Assembly (NCBI GenBank): GCA_026168455.1
Contig: CM047425.1
Coordinates: 7,166,001-7,230,000, forward strand
Length of the DNA stretch: 64,000 nt
Origin: Theocolax elegans
Taxonomy: Eukaryota > Arthropoda > Insecta > Hymenoptera > Cerocephalidae
Direction of reading: 5' to 3'
Below the pieces are notes generated by a model. That model did no database searches. It saw only the letters and a program-made list of their open reading frames with translations, and had not been told where the DNA came from. A program made the translations under genes and the position numbers. Shown piece by piece: positions 1 to 12,073 of the stretch; within the stretch, counting starts at the first letter, position 1; the number at the start of each line of letters is the position of its first letter.

Positions 1-428
1 CCTTCGCTCCGAATTTTTTGGCGAGATAAACTTCTAAGCTAGCGTGTTCGTCTAACCAAGCGGGATGAGCAACTTGTTCACCGCTGACAATCAAGAAAAC
101 TGGTCCACCTTCTTTGTAAAACCGATCGTTGACGAAGTAACGCTAAAATCAGACATACAACGTATTCCACAATATTGTAATTACCAAGATAGCACAGCCA
201 TAGAAATAGTAATAGAAGGAAATGCACGTTACTCACTTGTTTCCAAGTACGCGTCTCCATAGGATTGAAATGATTCAAAGGTTGAGTGAACCATTTTTCT
301 TCGCAATGTTTATTCGTCTCTGAAATATCTTTATTAAAATATCTCGTTCGATCTTGATTGAACCTATGGAATCCAAGACCATCGGTGAACAATGCAAAGA
401 TAATCGCAAACGTTAATACGAACTTCAT
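1..428 (-). CDS. S28 family serine protease, paralogue A (5' part only; runs off the window)
   Basis: Secreted serine carboxypeptidase-like protease of family S28 (thymus-specific serine protease / K12H4.7 group). Two exons are visible on the minus strand: 237..428, starting at the ATG at 428 with a hydrophobic signal peptide ([14 protein letters not shown]), and 1..142. The donor GTGAGT follows WKQ and the acceptor TTTTAG precedes RYFVND. The family hallmarks [22 protein letters not shown] and [11 protein letters not shown] are present. The catalytic Ser, Asp and His would lie beyond base 1, so activity cannot be judged. It is the most downstream member of a head-to-tail cluster with two further paralogues at 2843-6023 and 6757-10093, and shares their first exon junction exactly. 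Family assignment is firm; substrate is unknown. Confidence 0.9.
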
Positions 429-2842
429 GGTAGAATATTGTCGAATAGCATTTGTGTATCCCGAATATCCTACGCAAAATGAACTCTGTCCTACATTTTT
501 ATTTGCTATATTCTTATATCAAATAATCATTTTAAAATCTTATCCCGTTATCGTAAACTCTTACGTGGCTCTATTCGAATTATCAGATCGAATAGCCGAA
601 TTTATAAAGAAATATAGGTGGTCAGTGCATCATTTAGATTATCGTCCGCGTATATAATACGCTCATCCCTAAATATCGCGGAAACATTATTAAAATATAC
701 ATATTTTTTCTTATTCAGATTATTAGTTATAACCGTATATATTATTAGCTAATTGTCGTAACCTTAATACCTTGTAATAAAATACTTTGCGACAGATAAC
801 GGGTAATTGAATAAATCATTCAGTATTACAAAACTTTGATGTATACGTTTAGTGTACGTTCATTCCGTATCACTATTCGATCCTCGCATCTTTATTATTG
901 ATACGTATATATATATTTGCAATAACAAAATTAGAGTTACGTAACTTTAACCGAAAAATAATACCAACTACACTTAAAGTTTCACCTAATTATTTTAAGT
1001 TGGAATCTTTATTTTATTAGAGGCTGCATGTGACGCCGTAACAAGTGTTTATTATGCAATTGGAATTTATTTGGGTCAATAACTGATATGATATTATGTC
1101 TCGCGGCGAGTTCCATGAAGAATTCCTTTTGACAGTTGGCAGATCGTGTTTACCGATAGTGTTGAACGTCACAAGTGTATAGCGAATCTCGCTTGTTAAT
1201 CATACCTTGGGGATATAACACCTATATACTTAATTTGCTGTATTCGTTTTATATCTGTATGTGCCTACGATTACACTAATTGTGAAAAAAAAATCATATT
1301 TTTTAAGCAAAGGTTTGTTAAAAGGATACAAACAGTTATATTTTATAAATGGTACGGATACATGATATTTTTTTTGACTTAATATAATCAAGGAAAAAAA
1401 TTTTTTAACAACTTCTTTCAAACTACTGGCTCTTTCCTTATCTTTGTCTTTTAAACCGCTGAATCGGCTTATTATCGACTCTCGAGTGAAAAGGATTAAT
1501 TATTTAGAAATTCGTTTTCTGATTAGAACAACATTGGGGTGTGCGATTACAATGATATGAAACATTATATTTATTTAATCATGAAAATATTTTTATCAAA
1601 ATTTACATTTATTTCGATAGATTATAAATTAGTTTTATTCGTTTTTTTTAATTGACAAATTAATCATTAGAATTTTAATTGCCCTGTTTGACAATGCATA
1701 AAATTAAGAATTAATAATAACATATTCTACGATGTACCAGTAAAATAATTAATAATTTCACACAAGCTTTCAATAACAAACAATACAAATATTAATAAAT
1801 ATAAATTATATAATTATTGTAGTAATACACTACGTAGCGAGTATATTTTAAATAAAATATATTCTAATATTTGTGAATAATAAATTTTCAATTTTGTTCA
1901 ACAAACATTATTATTATTTTTATAATATGAATTATATATGTCTAGTACATTATTATAAACTATCAAATAAGTTATTCAAGTTATTCTGGTGTTTCGTTAT
2001 CTTCAATGAGACAATGTACTTGTGTTTGGTATTTTTTAACTCGGCACGTAATTTTAAATCAACTGTTTATCTAAAACTTATATTGCACCATACTTTAATT
2101 TTTTCCAAACAATTAAAATATTTGTATGTCCCTATGGTAGTGATAAAAGGAGGTCTTTTCTTAATTAATAAATTTAAAAATATTGATTTTGTTGTCTCAA
2201 GATTTATTCTCTTTTACGATACGTATATTTATTTGTACTATTCTCGCTCTTTCATTAGATATTTTGATGAATCAACTACGCAGATGATGGCATTAACATA
2301 TTGCGAAATTGAAGTGTCGCATCGTTATTAATAATGTGACTCTGATTATGTTGTGAATGCAAATTTTTATTGTCTTGAAGAATTTAATTGTATCACTAAT
2401 ATGAGATAGATAATCTTTAATAGAAATTTCGTATCCCTCTATGTTAACATAGCACAATCGTGTCCTTGATCAATTTTTATCTATTTCTAAGTAACTACTT
2501 ACTTCAATATTTATATATAGAACAGACATTTCACATAAATTCATACTTACTTCTATTTATATAAAGACCTTCTGACTATACTTTAATAGTATAATGTATG
2601 AAATAGAAAAAAAAACAATATGTATTTCGTCAGAATAAGTAAATCCGATTTCAAATTATTATAAAAAGTATATGTTGAACATCAAATTTTATAGATTGTT
2701 TGACTTGAACAACCTATACAAGGCAAATCAATTGTAGATCGAAGATAATCGAAAGATGGTCATGATTTTGCAATAAATTTCTCATTCATAATTCTTACGA
2801 AGCAATTATTTTTTTAATCATTTATATCTATATTTATATTCA
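429..2842. other. Intergenic spacer between S28 paralogues A and B
   Basis: About 2.4 kb of AT-rich sequence. It must hold the promoter of paralogue A (just above 428) and the 3' end of paralogue B. A 152-codon plus-strand open frame at 1873-2331 is rich in F, Y, I, L and K, as expected of chance frames in AT-rich DNA, and has no recognisable domain. I see no gene, RNA gene or mobile element here. Confidence 0.6.
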
Positions 2843-5800
2843 TTATTTTCGTTTCAACCACGAATTTATAATTTTTTCTATTCTTGATATCGTTTTCCTT
2901 GTTTGATTTTGTTCATCTTGTATTGGAGGAAATATTAATGGCAGATGACCACCTCCTGTAACAATAAAATTTTAACTTAAAATCTGAGAAAGTTAGAAAT
3001 TGTTTAATATACAGTATACAAATTGATATTATTTTTATTATTATTAACTCTATTAAAGATTCGTTGCAATAGTAGTATCTAACAAATTTTAGTTGAAAGT
3101 GATTCAGGAAAGCGATAAATTGTTCTAAGTATTTTAACTTATAATTTCTAAAAGGATCTGCAATTAATTTAATTTAGTGAATTGCATTTCCATAGATGAC
3201 TAAAATTTTTCTCACTAGGGAATATGCATAATCAATTTAAAAATATGTTCAAAATCAAATAATATTTTTAATAATTTTAGCAATATAAAAAATAAAGTAT
3301 TTATTTACCAACCTTCTATAATAATTACAATAATTTTTGGATTGGTCGTGTTCGTAATTCCTGCACTGAACCATGGATCGTTGCTTCCGTGAACGAAAAC
3401 AACATTTGATAATTTATCTACAATATTCAATCCACCGTACAATAAATTCGTATGTTCAACTCCTAATTCTAATGTTTGCAAGAAGCTGCAATGTAAGTAA
3501 ACAGTATACTAACATTAAAATTTATTACATGTATTTATTTGTGTAAATAAATAAAATAATATGTACCTCGAATCAAAGTTATTTACGCACTCTTCTAGAT
3601 AATTAAACACGGGTACAGTTTCGTTAAAGACATTGAATGGACTGATCGATGTAGTCTGGAACCATCCGAATTCGGTGCATAATTGGTAGCTCCATCGTAT
3701 CACTAAACAAACATTGTATTTATATACATATATATTTATTGATTTATAGAGCACGAATGCAAACAAATTATTATTTTCACAATTACATACAATTAGAGGT
3801 ACTAAATTCTGAGTCTTTGTCAAAATTTCCTAGTGGAAAGCAGGACAAATTTTGTTGCTCGAGTAGTATATCGTTAAGCGCTGCCAATTTATTTAAAGAA
3901 TTTCCTAAACTTTCATCCAACAATATATCGCAAGCTTCGTTCACCGTTATCAATGTATTTGAAACTATGTGGACCAACATATTCATAAACCACCCGTATA
4001 CGTTTGGTAATTTTCGTACAATATCATTAGGATCGAAAGAATGGCAGAAACTGTAAATTATGATAAATAATACATATATGTAATATACCTGTATATATAC
4101 TATTTTTAAACTATACCATATTATAAAAATGTATACTTGAAAAGTTTTTCTATGTTTCGTCGAGCATTGGGATCGCGAAAAGTAACATAAAATTCTTTAA
4201 AACTCGAAGATACAGTATCGAAACACAGTTGTGAATGTTTCTTAAAAACGTTATCGATTAATCCATAAAATTCTGCAATTAATTATAAGTAATGCATTAA
4301 GTTCGATGTAGTGTAACATACACGCTAATGATTTGATAAACACTTGCAAACCTTGATAATTAACTTTTGCTACTAAAGGAGCGCTTTGAGTTATCGCTCC
4401 GTAAACAAGATGAGGATATTTGTAACGAGCCCAGGTCACTAATGAACCAGCATAGGATGATCCAAATAATATCCACTTACTTCCTCCAGTAATATTGTAC
4501 ATCGACGACACATCGTTAATGAAGTATATCGTATCCATCAATGCTTGCTCAGAACTTAGGTATACAAGATCATTAATATTTATTGATTTGTTAGTGGTAT
4601 TCCTATAAACAGATAATTTTTCAATTATTCTATACGTCGCCCGGCATTTCGAAATTCATTGATCTTTTATTAACTATTACGAAATGTTAAACATGTAATT
4701 GTTACGACACGATCAAGGTTATAAAATCTTCCTTTCCAGATATTCGACCATTGACCGCGTTTTTATATAATTTACGTATTATAGTCCTTGAATATGACCA
4801 ACTACGTCAATTCGCAGAAATGAACTTAATTTAAGACAAGTATTTGTCCAATGTTAAAGATTAGATCAGCAGCTGATCCAATTAGTGGAACAAATAATAT
4901 TATATATATACCTATACTTTTCTATAGTGAAAGGTCAATGCCCTTGTATCATACATACAAGATATATATATTTGTACGTAAAGTACTTACTGAACCGGTT
5001 GACTCATCCCATAGTATCGGTGTTCCAACATTAAGCACATAGCTGACAAATTTTTAGCTAAATCTACGACATAACTATCAACTAAAAATGATGGCTGTGC
5101 AGTCCATTCTCCTGTTACTACAAGAAATATTGGACCATCTTTTTTATAATACTTGCTATTCACGAAATATCGCTGGGAAGAGAGTTTTAGATATGTAAGT
5201 ACAAGAGATCACCAATTTTTTAAAATAAAATATCGCCGAAGATAATTTTATAAAATAATTAAGATTCTCTACAAGAAATTAAATCATAGTTTGAACTAAA
5301 AAATATCATCCTCAATGAAAAATTTGGCAAAACATATTAAACATATTTATTTTGATCGAATATTATTTTTAATTTACGTGTTTTGTCAAATATTCATAAA
5401 TAATTTCGTGTAATTAACTATATTTTCATGTCTTTAATTACAAGATACTATATATGCACACATCACGTATTTATTTTACATGTGATAATCTAATCACGAA
5501 AATACATGACATTGAAATCGTTTTTTCAAAGTATAATATTCTTTTTAGTAAAGTGTATTTATAAGAAACAGATCGCGGAAGTCAAATTGAGATATAATTT
5601 CTTGACAGTCTTGGAGGAAACGTACATTCTTTCTTCTTTTTTTCTTCTTGTAAATGCAGTATCGAAAATTAAATTAAAATAAATATTAAAGAAAAAATAA
5701 TATCTTTACTTAATTATTCACAAGACACTTGGGTTTAACTCTTAAAGAATTTGAATTTTATAAAAACTGCGTAAATTTACTATAATTGGCTAGGCAATAA

Positions 5801-6023
5801 TTAAACGAAAACTTCTTACCTGCTTCCAAGTTTGCGTATCGGATGAATTATAATGATCTAAAATTTGTGAAAACCACTTAGCCGGAGGAAGTTTAGTTTT
5901 CTCAAAATCACTTTTTTTATAAATATTGTCGAAGGCAACAGTTTGTTTCAAAAAATCAAATTTCGCAGCTTGACGAGTATCGCAATAAAGAATCACCAAT
6001 AGAAAAAGCGTTACAAACTTCAT
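2843..6023 (-). CDS. S28 family serine protease, paralogue B (complete, 8 exons, 484 aa)
   Basis: Minus-strand exons in order of transcription: 5820..6023, 4991..5172, 4352..4602, 4137..4272, 3791..4050, 3567..3702, 3313..3485, 2843..2955. They sum to 1455 bp with matching phases. The start ATG at 6023 opens a signal peptide (MKFVTLFLLVILYC), so the product should be secreted or lysosomal. Visible family marks are KWFSQILDHYN, TWKQRYFVN, LEHRYYG and LSSEQAL. The nucleophile motif GSSYAGS puts Ser at about residue 178. HGSNDPW gives Asp 426 and GGGHLPL gives His 451, so the triad is complete. The Cys that normally follows the catalytic His (HC in relatives) is Leu. Members cleave short peptides from proline or dipeptidyl sites in known relatives; the substrate here is not deducible. 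Confidence 0.92.
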
Positions 6024-6756
6024 TTTGAATCGTTACATTAATACAACGTAAAGAACTTAACGATATTCAATAGTTTTGCCAATATACTATACAAAAACCG
6101 ACTTATCGAAGTATATAATTATCGTATACAAGTCAATGTCAAAGTGCTCGTCTCAGTTTCAAGAAATTTATCTGAAATGATTGATGTGTTACATTACGCA
6201 TAAAAATCTTATGATAAAATACATTGTGTGTTGCGGTATATACGTATAGTTTTAAATTTTTAATACAACCGAACAACGTAAATAGACAAATTAGTGTTTA
6301 ACTTATCGGTATGTAAATTCTTTTATTTTTAAAGTGGCATCACTTTTTTCATACATTCTTTTGGAAAAAAAAGTAATCGAAATCGTGAGTCAATTATAGA
6401 TAAACGCTTGATTAACGAATAATAAGGAAATTATTGTACTAAATCTGTACATTTTCTTTTATTTTATTTATGTAACTATACTTATTATTATTTTCTTTAT
6501 CTACAAGCAAGTGTGTAGATACACAGTTTATCTGAGTGTATATATGTACGAGAATCTTTTTACATTTATATTTACATGAATCCCTATAATTAAAATACAG
6601 ATTTTCTTACTTTATACATTTTAATTATCTTTTTATTTTTAAACAATTAATATTTTAAAGAGGTCTTACGGTAGCGAATACTGGTAATAATCAGCAATTT
6701 TAAAAATTGTACATGCGTTCAATATTATTTAATTTTAAGTTCAAAAGCAGTGATAA
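6024..6756. other. Intergenic spacer between S28 paralogues B and C
   Basis: About 730 bp of AT-rich DNA holding the promoter of paralogue B and the 3' end of paralogue C. No coding frame or RNA gene recognised. Confidence 0.6.
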
Positions 6757-9700
6757 TTATGTTTTTTGTAACCATTCGTATATTATACTTTTTACTTTGT
6801 TCTTCGCTTCGGCGACTTGTGGTGTATCGCTTTCCGAGGGTTGATTTTTCAATGGGCAATTGCCAACGTCTGAAATAATAAATTAATCATTGGCTCGAAT
6901 TTACAAATAAATAAAAAATATTATTTTTTATTCTTACCTTGTAAATAAATACAGGAAATGTTAGAATTATCTGATTGCAAAATACCAAAATTTCTCCATG
7001 GATCATCACTTCCGTAAACTAAGATAACGTTTGATATTTCATCTCCCACGTTAAAACCACCGTAAACAATATTCGTCCGTTTAATACCTTGATACATCCG
7101 TTTTGGAAATCTGCACAATGTACATGATTATTTTAATTGTTGGAACTTTTGGAAAATGTTATACAACTTATATAAATATTGGTTTGTTGAATTAAATATA
7201 TGATAATTATCGATCGACTTGTGAAATTATTATAGAAATGAGACTTTGAACTTGGGTGTATATCAACAAGGAAAACTTTTGTTGTTAAACGCACGAAAAA
7301 TTTTTAAGTATTTTTTTATGCGAGGGAAAAATGTATGTGTAGATGAAATCATTATAATTACAAAAAATATATAGATTAAATAATTTATAAAAACATACGC
7401 GTTAAATATAAGTATATGGTTATACTAAGTATTAATTATAGTTAAAAGAAATCAGTCGAACCTACCCTGGACCAAAAACATCGTTACAAAGTTGCTTAAA
7501 AAATCCTGTAGAGAGGCAATCGGAGGATACGTTGAAAGGTCGCGTCTTGGTGCTGACGAACCATCCTAATTCCGTGCACATTTGATAAATCGTTGAACGA
7601 GCGGAAAAGTAATCATTCCAAGTAACATTACGAAGTTCCGCTAATCTTTCATCATAAGTTTGAGTAAAAAAACAGCGTTCCTGGTTAGCCTCCAAAACCA
7701 AGTCGAATACCGCAGCGAGTTTGTTAATCGCGATACCCCTTTTCTCGTCAACCAAAATATCACACGATTGTTTAATAGTTGGTGGACCGTCGGTCAAAGC
7801 TATGTGTGAAACAATGTCGAGAAACTGAACGAATATACTTGAAACGTTTCGATGCGACGCTTTGTCTAAATTTATTGGTTGGCAGAGGCTGTCGAAGGAA
7901 ATATATACACGAAATAGTATTAATTTTTCTAGAGAAACCTTGAGAATACTTTCAAATTGAGATTGATAGATTAATAATTAAGTGTACTTGCTTAAATAAG
8001 TTTGTCAATTTGTTTTGACCAGTTGCATTATACAACGATGTATAAATATCTCTAAGAGCGATATTTAATATTTCAACGCATGCTGTAGAATGCTTTTTGA
8101 ACAATTTTTCGACGTCACTGTAATATTCTGAAAATATATGTTTTATTTGAATTAAATATAATGATTATTGAAATATATATGTATATATATATATATATAT
8201 AGGTATCTATACGAAAATTCTATTAATATCTATACTTTTACTTGGATTTTAGAAATTTTAATAATGCCATTCAAACTTTATTTCTTTTTAAATTGAGACA
8301 ATGACTAAAATGCCTCCGCTATGGAACCGAGTAAAAAAATGTTATAAAACCTGTGAATTCAATTTGAGCGGCTAAAGGCGCACTATCGGCAACGGCTCCA
8401 TGAACCAAATACGAATATTTTAATTGCATCCAGACAGCTAATGATCCTGCATACGAATCACCGAAAACGATCCATTTTGAAGAAGAACTTGGAAAACGTG
8501 ATCGTTGCATTTCTTGAATAAAATACGCGGTATCGGCTAATGCCTGTTCTGAGCTTAAGTACTGCATATTTGCTCTATCCAAGTCCCTTTATTTAAAATT
8601 GTAATTTTTATGATTAAAAGCTTAATTTCAATGTTTCGTACTAATAAGTGTTCTTTTTACTTTAAAGCTTTGTATAATAGTAAAATTTTTCGATTTAAAA
8701 TATTTTAAAAGTATGTTTTAAGATGTATACAGTCTAAAAAAGTATTTTAAATGGCCGTATGTGAGTCTGTGTGTTTTTGCGTATACTGCTGTATTTCTAA
8801 AACTTCTTGATCAATATTGTTTTATAGACAATTTTCAATTATTTTAAAATTTATTTTTGAAAATTGAGAATGTTGCAAATATAGAGAATAATAATAAAAT
8901 ATTTCCTTTCGAATCGGTTTTTAAATTATCTCTCTTTTCACCGTTTGGATATCTTAAGAAAAAAAAATTGTAATCTAAAATGCGTTTCTACTAAAAAAAT
9001 GTATTTTCTGGTAAAATCTGTAGCTTTATTAAAACTTTTTAAAAATATGTTTTAAGGTAAGTATATACATTTAAAAGTTATTGTGCAGAAATATTGGATA
9101 ATGCATTAAACTGTTCGACAACAAATAGACGTTAAAATCAAATAATTATTATTACTTTATTTTTTAAAACCGTGTTATTCAAATTCTGACTATTTAAACA
9201 ATTTTAAAAACGTCGAAAGATTTAGTTAGTATTATTAAACTTCATATATATTTTAGAATAATTGTACATACGTACCAATAAATTGGCAGCGGTTTTGCAT
9301 TGAGACTTGTATTTCTTTTTAAGTAAATAATTTGAATAGAATTCATAAGTTTTTATTTAAAATTACCAACATCAGATTGCTATTCATTAAAATCATATTA
9401 AAAAATTATTTTGCTTTAAAAATTGGCTCAATGATTATAAATACATTTAAATTATTATAATTTTAAACATAATTTTTTGTTTGTTACGTCTAACATGTTC
9501 TTAAAAATAGTTGGAGTAATAGAAAAATTATATGTTTTATATAAAATAAATTTTTTACTTACGGAGTTGGTTTACTTTGTCCATAATATCGATGTTCAAG
9601 TGTGACTAACAATGCACCAAATTGCTCAGCTAAATATATGACAAAACTGTTACTTAAGTCATCTGAATCTACAGGTGCTTCCCCACCGAGTATTAAAAAA

Positions 9701-10093
9701 ATTGGACCCTCTTTTTTATAATGTTCTTCATTTACGAGATATCGCTGAATCATAATTTTCGATTTACGAATTGTTTACATATGGTGATAATTATAATTAT
9801 TAAAATACTTAATTATATTCACACAATTATAACTTGGAACGGTTAAAAAATACTACACATGTATAGAGTATTATTTAATATTTGTTATAAATTTTAATAA
9901 CCTGTTTCCAAGTTCGAGCTTCCGTCGGATTGAAATGATCCAAAAACTGGGTGAACCATTCGTCGGGTAAAGTATCGCCAAATAACTCAAACTTTTCGTA
10001 TACTGAGCGCTTTAATAATTTTAACTTAACCGATTCACAATAAACTGTTAAAGATATAATTAATATCACTCTAAAAATATACTTTAATATCAT
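6757..10093 (-). CDS. S28 family serine protease-like protein, paralogue C (7 exons, 484 aa; catalytic His replaced by Asn)
   Basis: Minus-strand exons: 9902..10093, 9563..9744, 8351..8586, 7992..8127, 7466..7888, 6938..7110, 6757..6869; total 1455 bp, in phase. I chose the ATG at 10093 rather than an in-frame one at 10132 because it opens directly into a signal peptide (MILKYIFRVILIISLTVYC). Family marks: EWFTQFLDHFNP, RYLVNEEHY, LEHRYYGQSKP, LSSEQAL. The nucleophile motif GDSYAGS (Ser about 169) and YGSDDPW (Asp 426) are intact. At the position of the catalytic His (residue 451, 31 residues gapless to the terminal WL in paralogue B) the codon is Asn (DVGNC), with the following Cys kept. The protein may therefore be a pseudo-enzyme. 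The intron after exon 4 uses a GC donor. The intron that splits exons 5 and 6 of paralogue B is absent here. Confidence 0.9.
7988..7993 (-). other. Non-canonical GC-AG splice donor in S28 paralogue C
   Basis: Read on the minus strand the exon ends TTTAA and the intron begins GCAAGT. Only this junction keeps phase with the next exon (acceptor before CCTCTGCC at 7888) and it falls at the same residue position as the GT-AG junction of paralogue B (LFN followed by FC or LC). The GT three bases further on would break the frame. Confidence 0.75.
8172..8201. repeat. (TA)n microsatellite in an intron of S28 paralogue C
   Basis: A run of about 30 bases of alternating T and A with a single G interruption, inside the intron between 8127 and 8351. 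Confidence 0.9.
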
Positions 10094-10966
10094 TGTAAAT
10101 TTAATAACACATGTATAATTTGAGCTTTCCACAAATATATACTTATTAAACGTATGATTAAATCTTCACAAGCTCAGTTTTTGTACAGACAAACAGCGAC
10201 TGCGTAACGTTTTAGTATCTTGTACACTTTTATCTTTGTATACATTACATGAAAGTTTAATCATGTAAAGATGAATTATAAAATTTATCTTACGCGTGTA
10301 GTTTATTTTCAGCTATTAAGAATACTATTTTATATCTATTTAAAAAACTGTATCAGAACATGTATTATATTTTCTCAGAAATTTATTATACATCACTATA
10401 GATATCAATAAGGTATACTTTTTTTTATTATTACTATATACATTTAGTAATCAGAATATTTTATTTCTTCTATAACTATGCAATAAATCCACTAATTTTA
10501 TTTACTTGAGATTATAATGCATAAATTAAACTTTAATTTATAGTATAAATAACAATCAGTTCCTAATTAAGTTTTAATAAAGGCATTTGATTATGATATT
10601 TTAATCTTAACTTATAAAAAATTTGTATGTAATAAAATACAATATACAGAATACTGGAAGTATATGAATGGTCAAAGAATTTACAGTAGAGTTTAAATAA
10701 TAATGAGTTTATTAAACTATTGTAAGTTTTATTTGTACATTAAAAAATTTATATTGATAGGTAATTTTTTAGACGATGTAAATAGAATTATTTTTTTAAC
10801 TTAAATATGATCTTCAGTTTTATTTGAAATATAACTTTTGAAAACTAACTCCTGTATGAGTTAGTTTATCAAATTTGAAACTTATTAAAATTGATTTTTT
10901 ATTATGCAATACAATATAAAATGTATGAGTCTCACTCTTTAATGCATATAATAATTAACACTAATC
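10094..10966. other. Spacer between S28 paralogue C and prefoldin subunit 1
   Basis: About 870 bp of AT-rich DNA. It contains the promoter and 5' UTR of S28 paralogue C at its left end and the 3' UTR of prefoldin 1 at its right end. A minus-strand poly(A) signal (AATAAA) is at 10898-10903, 64 bases past the prefoldin stop codon. No other gene seen. Confidence 0.6.
10898..10903 (-). terminator. Candidate poly(A) signal of prefoldin subunit 1
   Basis: TTTATT on the plus strand, AATAAA on the minus strand, 64 bases downstream of the stop codon at 10967. Position and sequence fit, but AATAAA is common in such AT-rich DNA. Confidence 0.5.
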
Positions 10967-11344
10967 TTAACTAGATTCTTGATTTTGCCTCTTTTGAACC
11001 ATTTCTCTGATATTATCTTCACTTTCCTTCAAGTTTCTTAATAAAAAAGTTTTGTTGTTTTCATGACTTTTAATCTTCTCATCAGCTAATTTTGTCCGCT
11101 TATCCAGATCTGCCTTAATTGTGTCAATATCTTGAAGTACAAACATTCGTCCCACTGAATCGTAAGTTTTTGTATTTTTAGGTAAATTTTTCAATTCCAC
11201 TTGCGTTAATTCAGATATCTGCTTACTCCGGTGTAGATTTTCAATTTGTAAATCTGACCAACTTATTTTTTCCCTTGTATCAATAACTTTAACATGTAAC
11301 TTCGCAAATGCATTCTTTAATTCTTTATCAGATTCAGAAGCCAT
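10967..11344 (-). CDS. Pfdn1: Prefoldin subunit 1
   Basis: Single-exon gene of 125 aa, close to the 122 aa of the human protein. Beta-type subunit of the hexameric prefoldin chaperone, which holds nascent actin and tubulin and passes them to the TRiC/CCT chaperonin in the cytosol. The sequence shows the two coiled-coil helices of a beta prefoldin separated by the beta-hairpin segment. Diagnostic stretches are KVIDTREK near the start, YDSVGRMFVLQ in the hairpin region, and ESEDNIREMVQKRQ near the C terminus, all close to human PFDN1. The start is the first ATG (MASESDKELKNAF). It is transcribed divergently from mRpL19, with 729 bp between the start codons. Absence of introns is unusual beside its intron-rich neighbours but the frame is uninterrupted and complete. 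Confidence 0.95.
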   Translation of the reverse strand: MASESDKELKNAFAKLHVKVIDTREKISWSDLQIENLHRSKQISELTQVELKNLPKNTKTYDSVGRMFVLQDIDTIKADLDKRTKLADEKIKSHENNKTFLLRNLKESEDNIREMVQKRQNQESS

Positions 11345-11684
11345 TTTTTGAATTTAACTAATTACTGAAATTGTACAAATAATTATTGAAATTAATAATA
11401 CTATACATTTTGTAGCAAGTAGTATAAAAAAAGAAACGATACATCAACACAATTTATAATTATTCATTTTTGCATATTTACTAGAACACAATTGTAATCA
11501 ACTAATAATAAATTACGTATATACTTTAAAAATTATCAAGGATTAAGTTAAGGTGTAATCATTGAAAAGCTTTATAACTCACTTTTTAGCTGTTTCCTTA
11601 TATATAATTTTATAAATCTGAGACTCCTATAAAAGGCAATTGATGACGAGCGAAGCAAAGTTAGGTTATTCGCCTTGTTGATAG

Positions 11685-11715
<31 letters not shown>

Positions 11716-12073
11716 TTCTATTTTGGTGATATTGTCATATATACATGTAACGACTGACGCAACATATGAACAGAACAAAAATTTTAAATTAATTTTATAA
11801 TTGATTTCAATAAATATTGCTTTAAATCGAAATAATAAAACAATAAATGTAGATTTTAAGTGAACAGATACTTTATTTAATTTTGTTTTATTAATTTTTA
11901 TACATTTTTTCGCTGACACAATTTTATGTTTACGGGTCACGAGGACGGTCTCTCTCTCGAGAGAGAGATATAGATATAACCTAAAACATTAGATTAGTAG
12001 GCACCCACGTAATAATAATAATGTGCATTTAATTCTTATAACCTTTTTTATTAAATAATTAATTGTAACAAAA
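11345..12073. promoter_or_regulatory. Shared upstream region of the divergent prefoldin 1 / mRpL19 pair
   Basis: Divergent intergenic region of 729 bp between two housekeeping start codons. It contains a (TA)n run at 11691-11715 and a perfect 20-bp GA/TC palindrome at 11949-11968, 106 bp before the mRpL19 ATG. GAGAG is the binding core of GAGA-factor and CLAMP-type proteins in Drosophila; that they act here is inference. A 122-codon minus-strand open frame at 11572-11940 is Lys/Ile/Tyr-rich and crosses the TA repeat, so I treat it as chance. Confidence 0.6.
11691..11715. repeat. (TA)n microsatellite
   Basis: About 25 bases of uninterrupted TA repeat in the shared promoter region of prefoldin 1 and mRpL19. 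Confidence 0.95.

Noticed and set aside
1873..2331. 152-codon plus-strand open frame between S28 genes
   Set aside because: Composition is dominated by F, Y, I, L, N and K as expected from AT-rich DNA; no domain, no plausible splice partners, and many similar chance frames occur in the window.
11572..11940. 122-codon minus-strand open frame upstream of prefoldin 1
   Set aside because: Runs through a TA microsatellite (translated as an IYIYIY run) and has no recognisable content; lies in a divergent promoter region.
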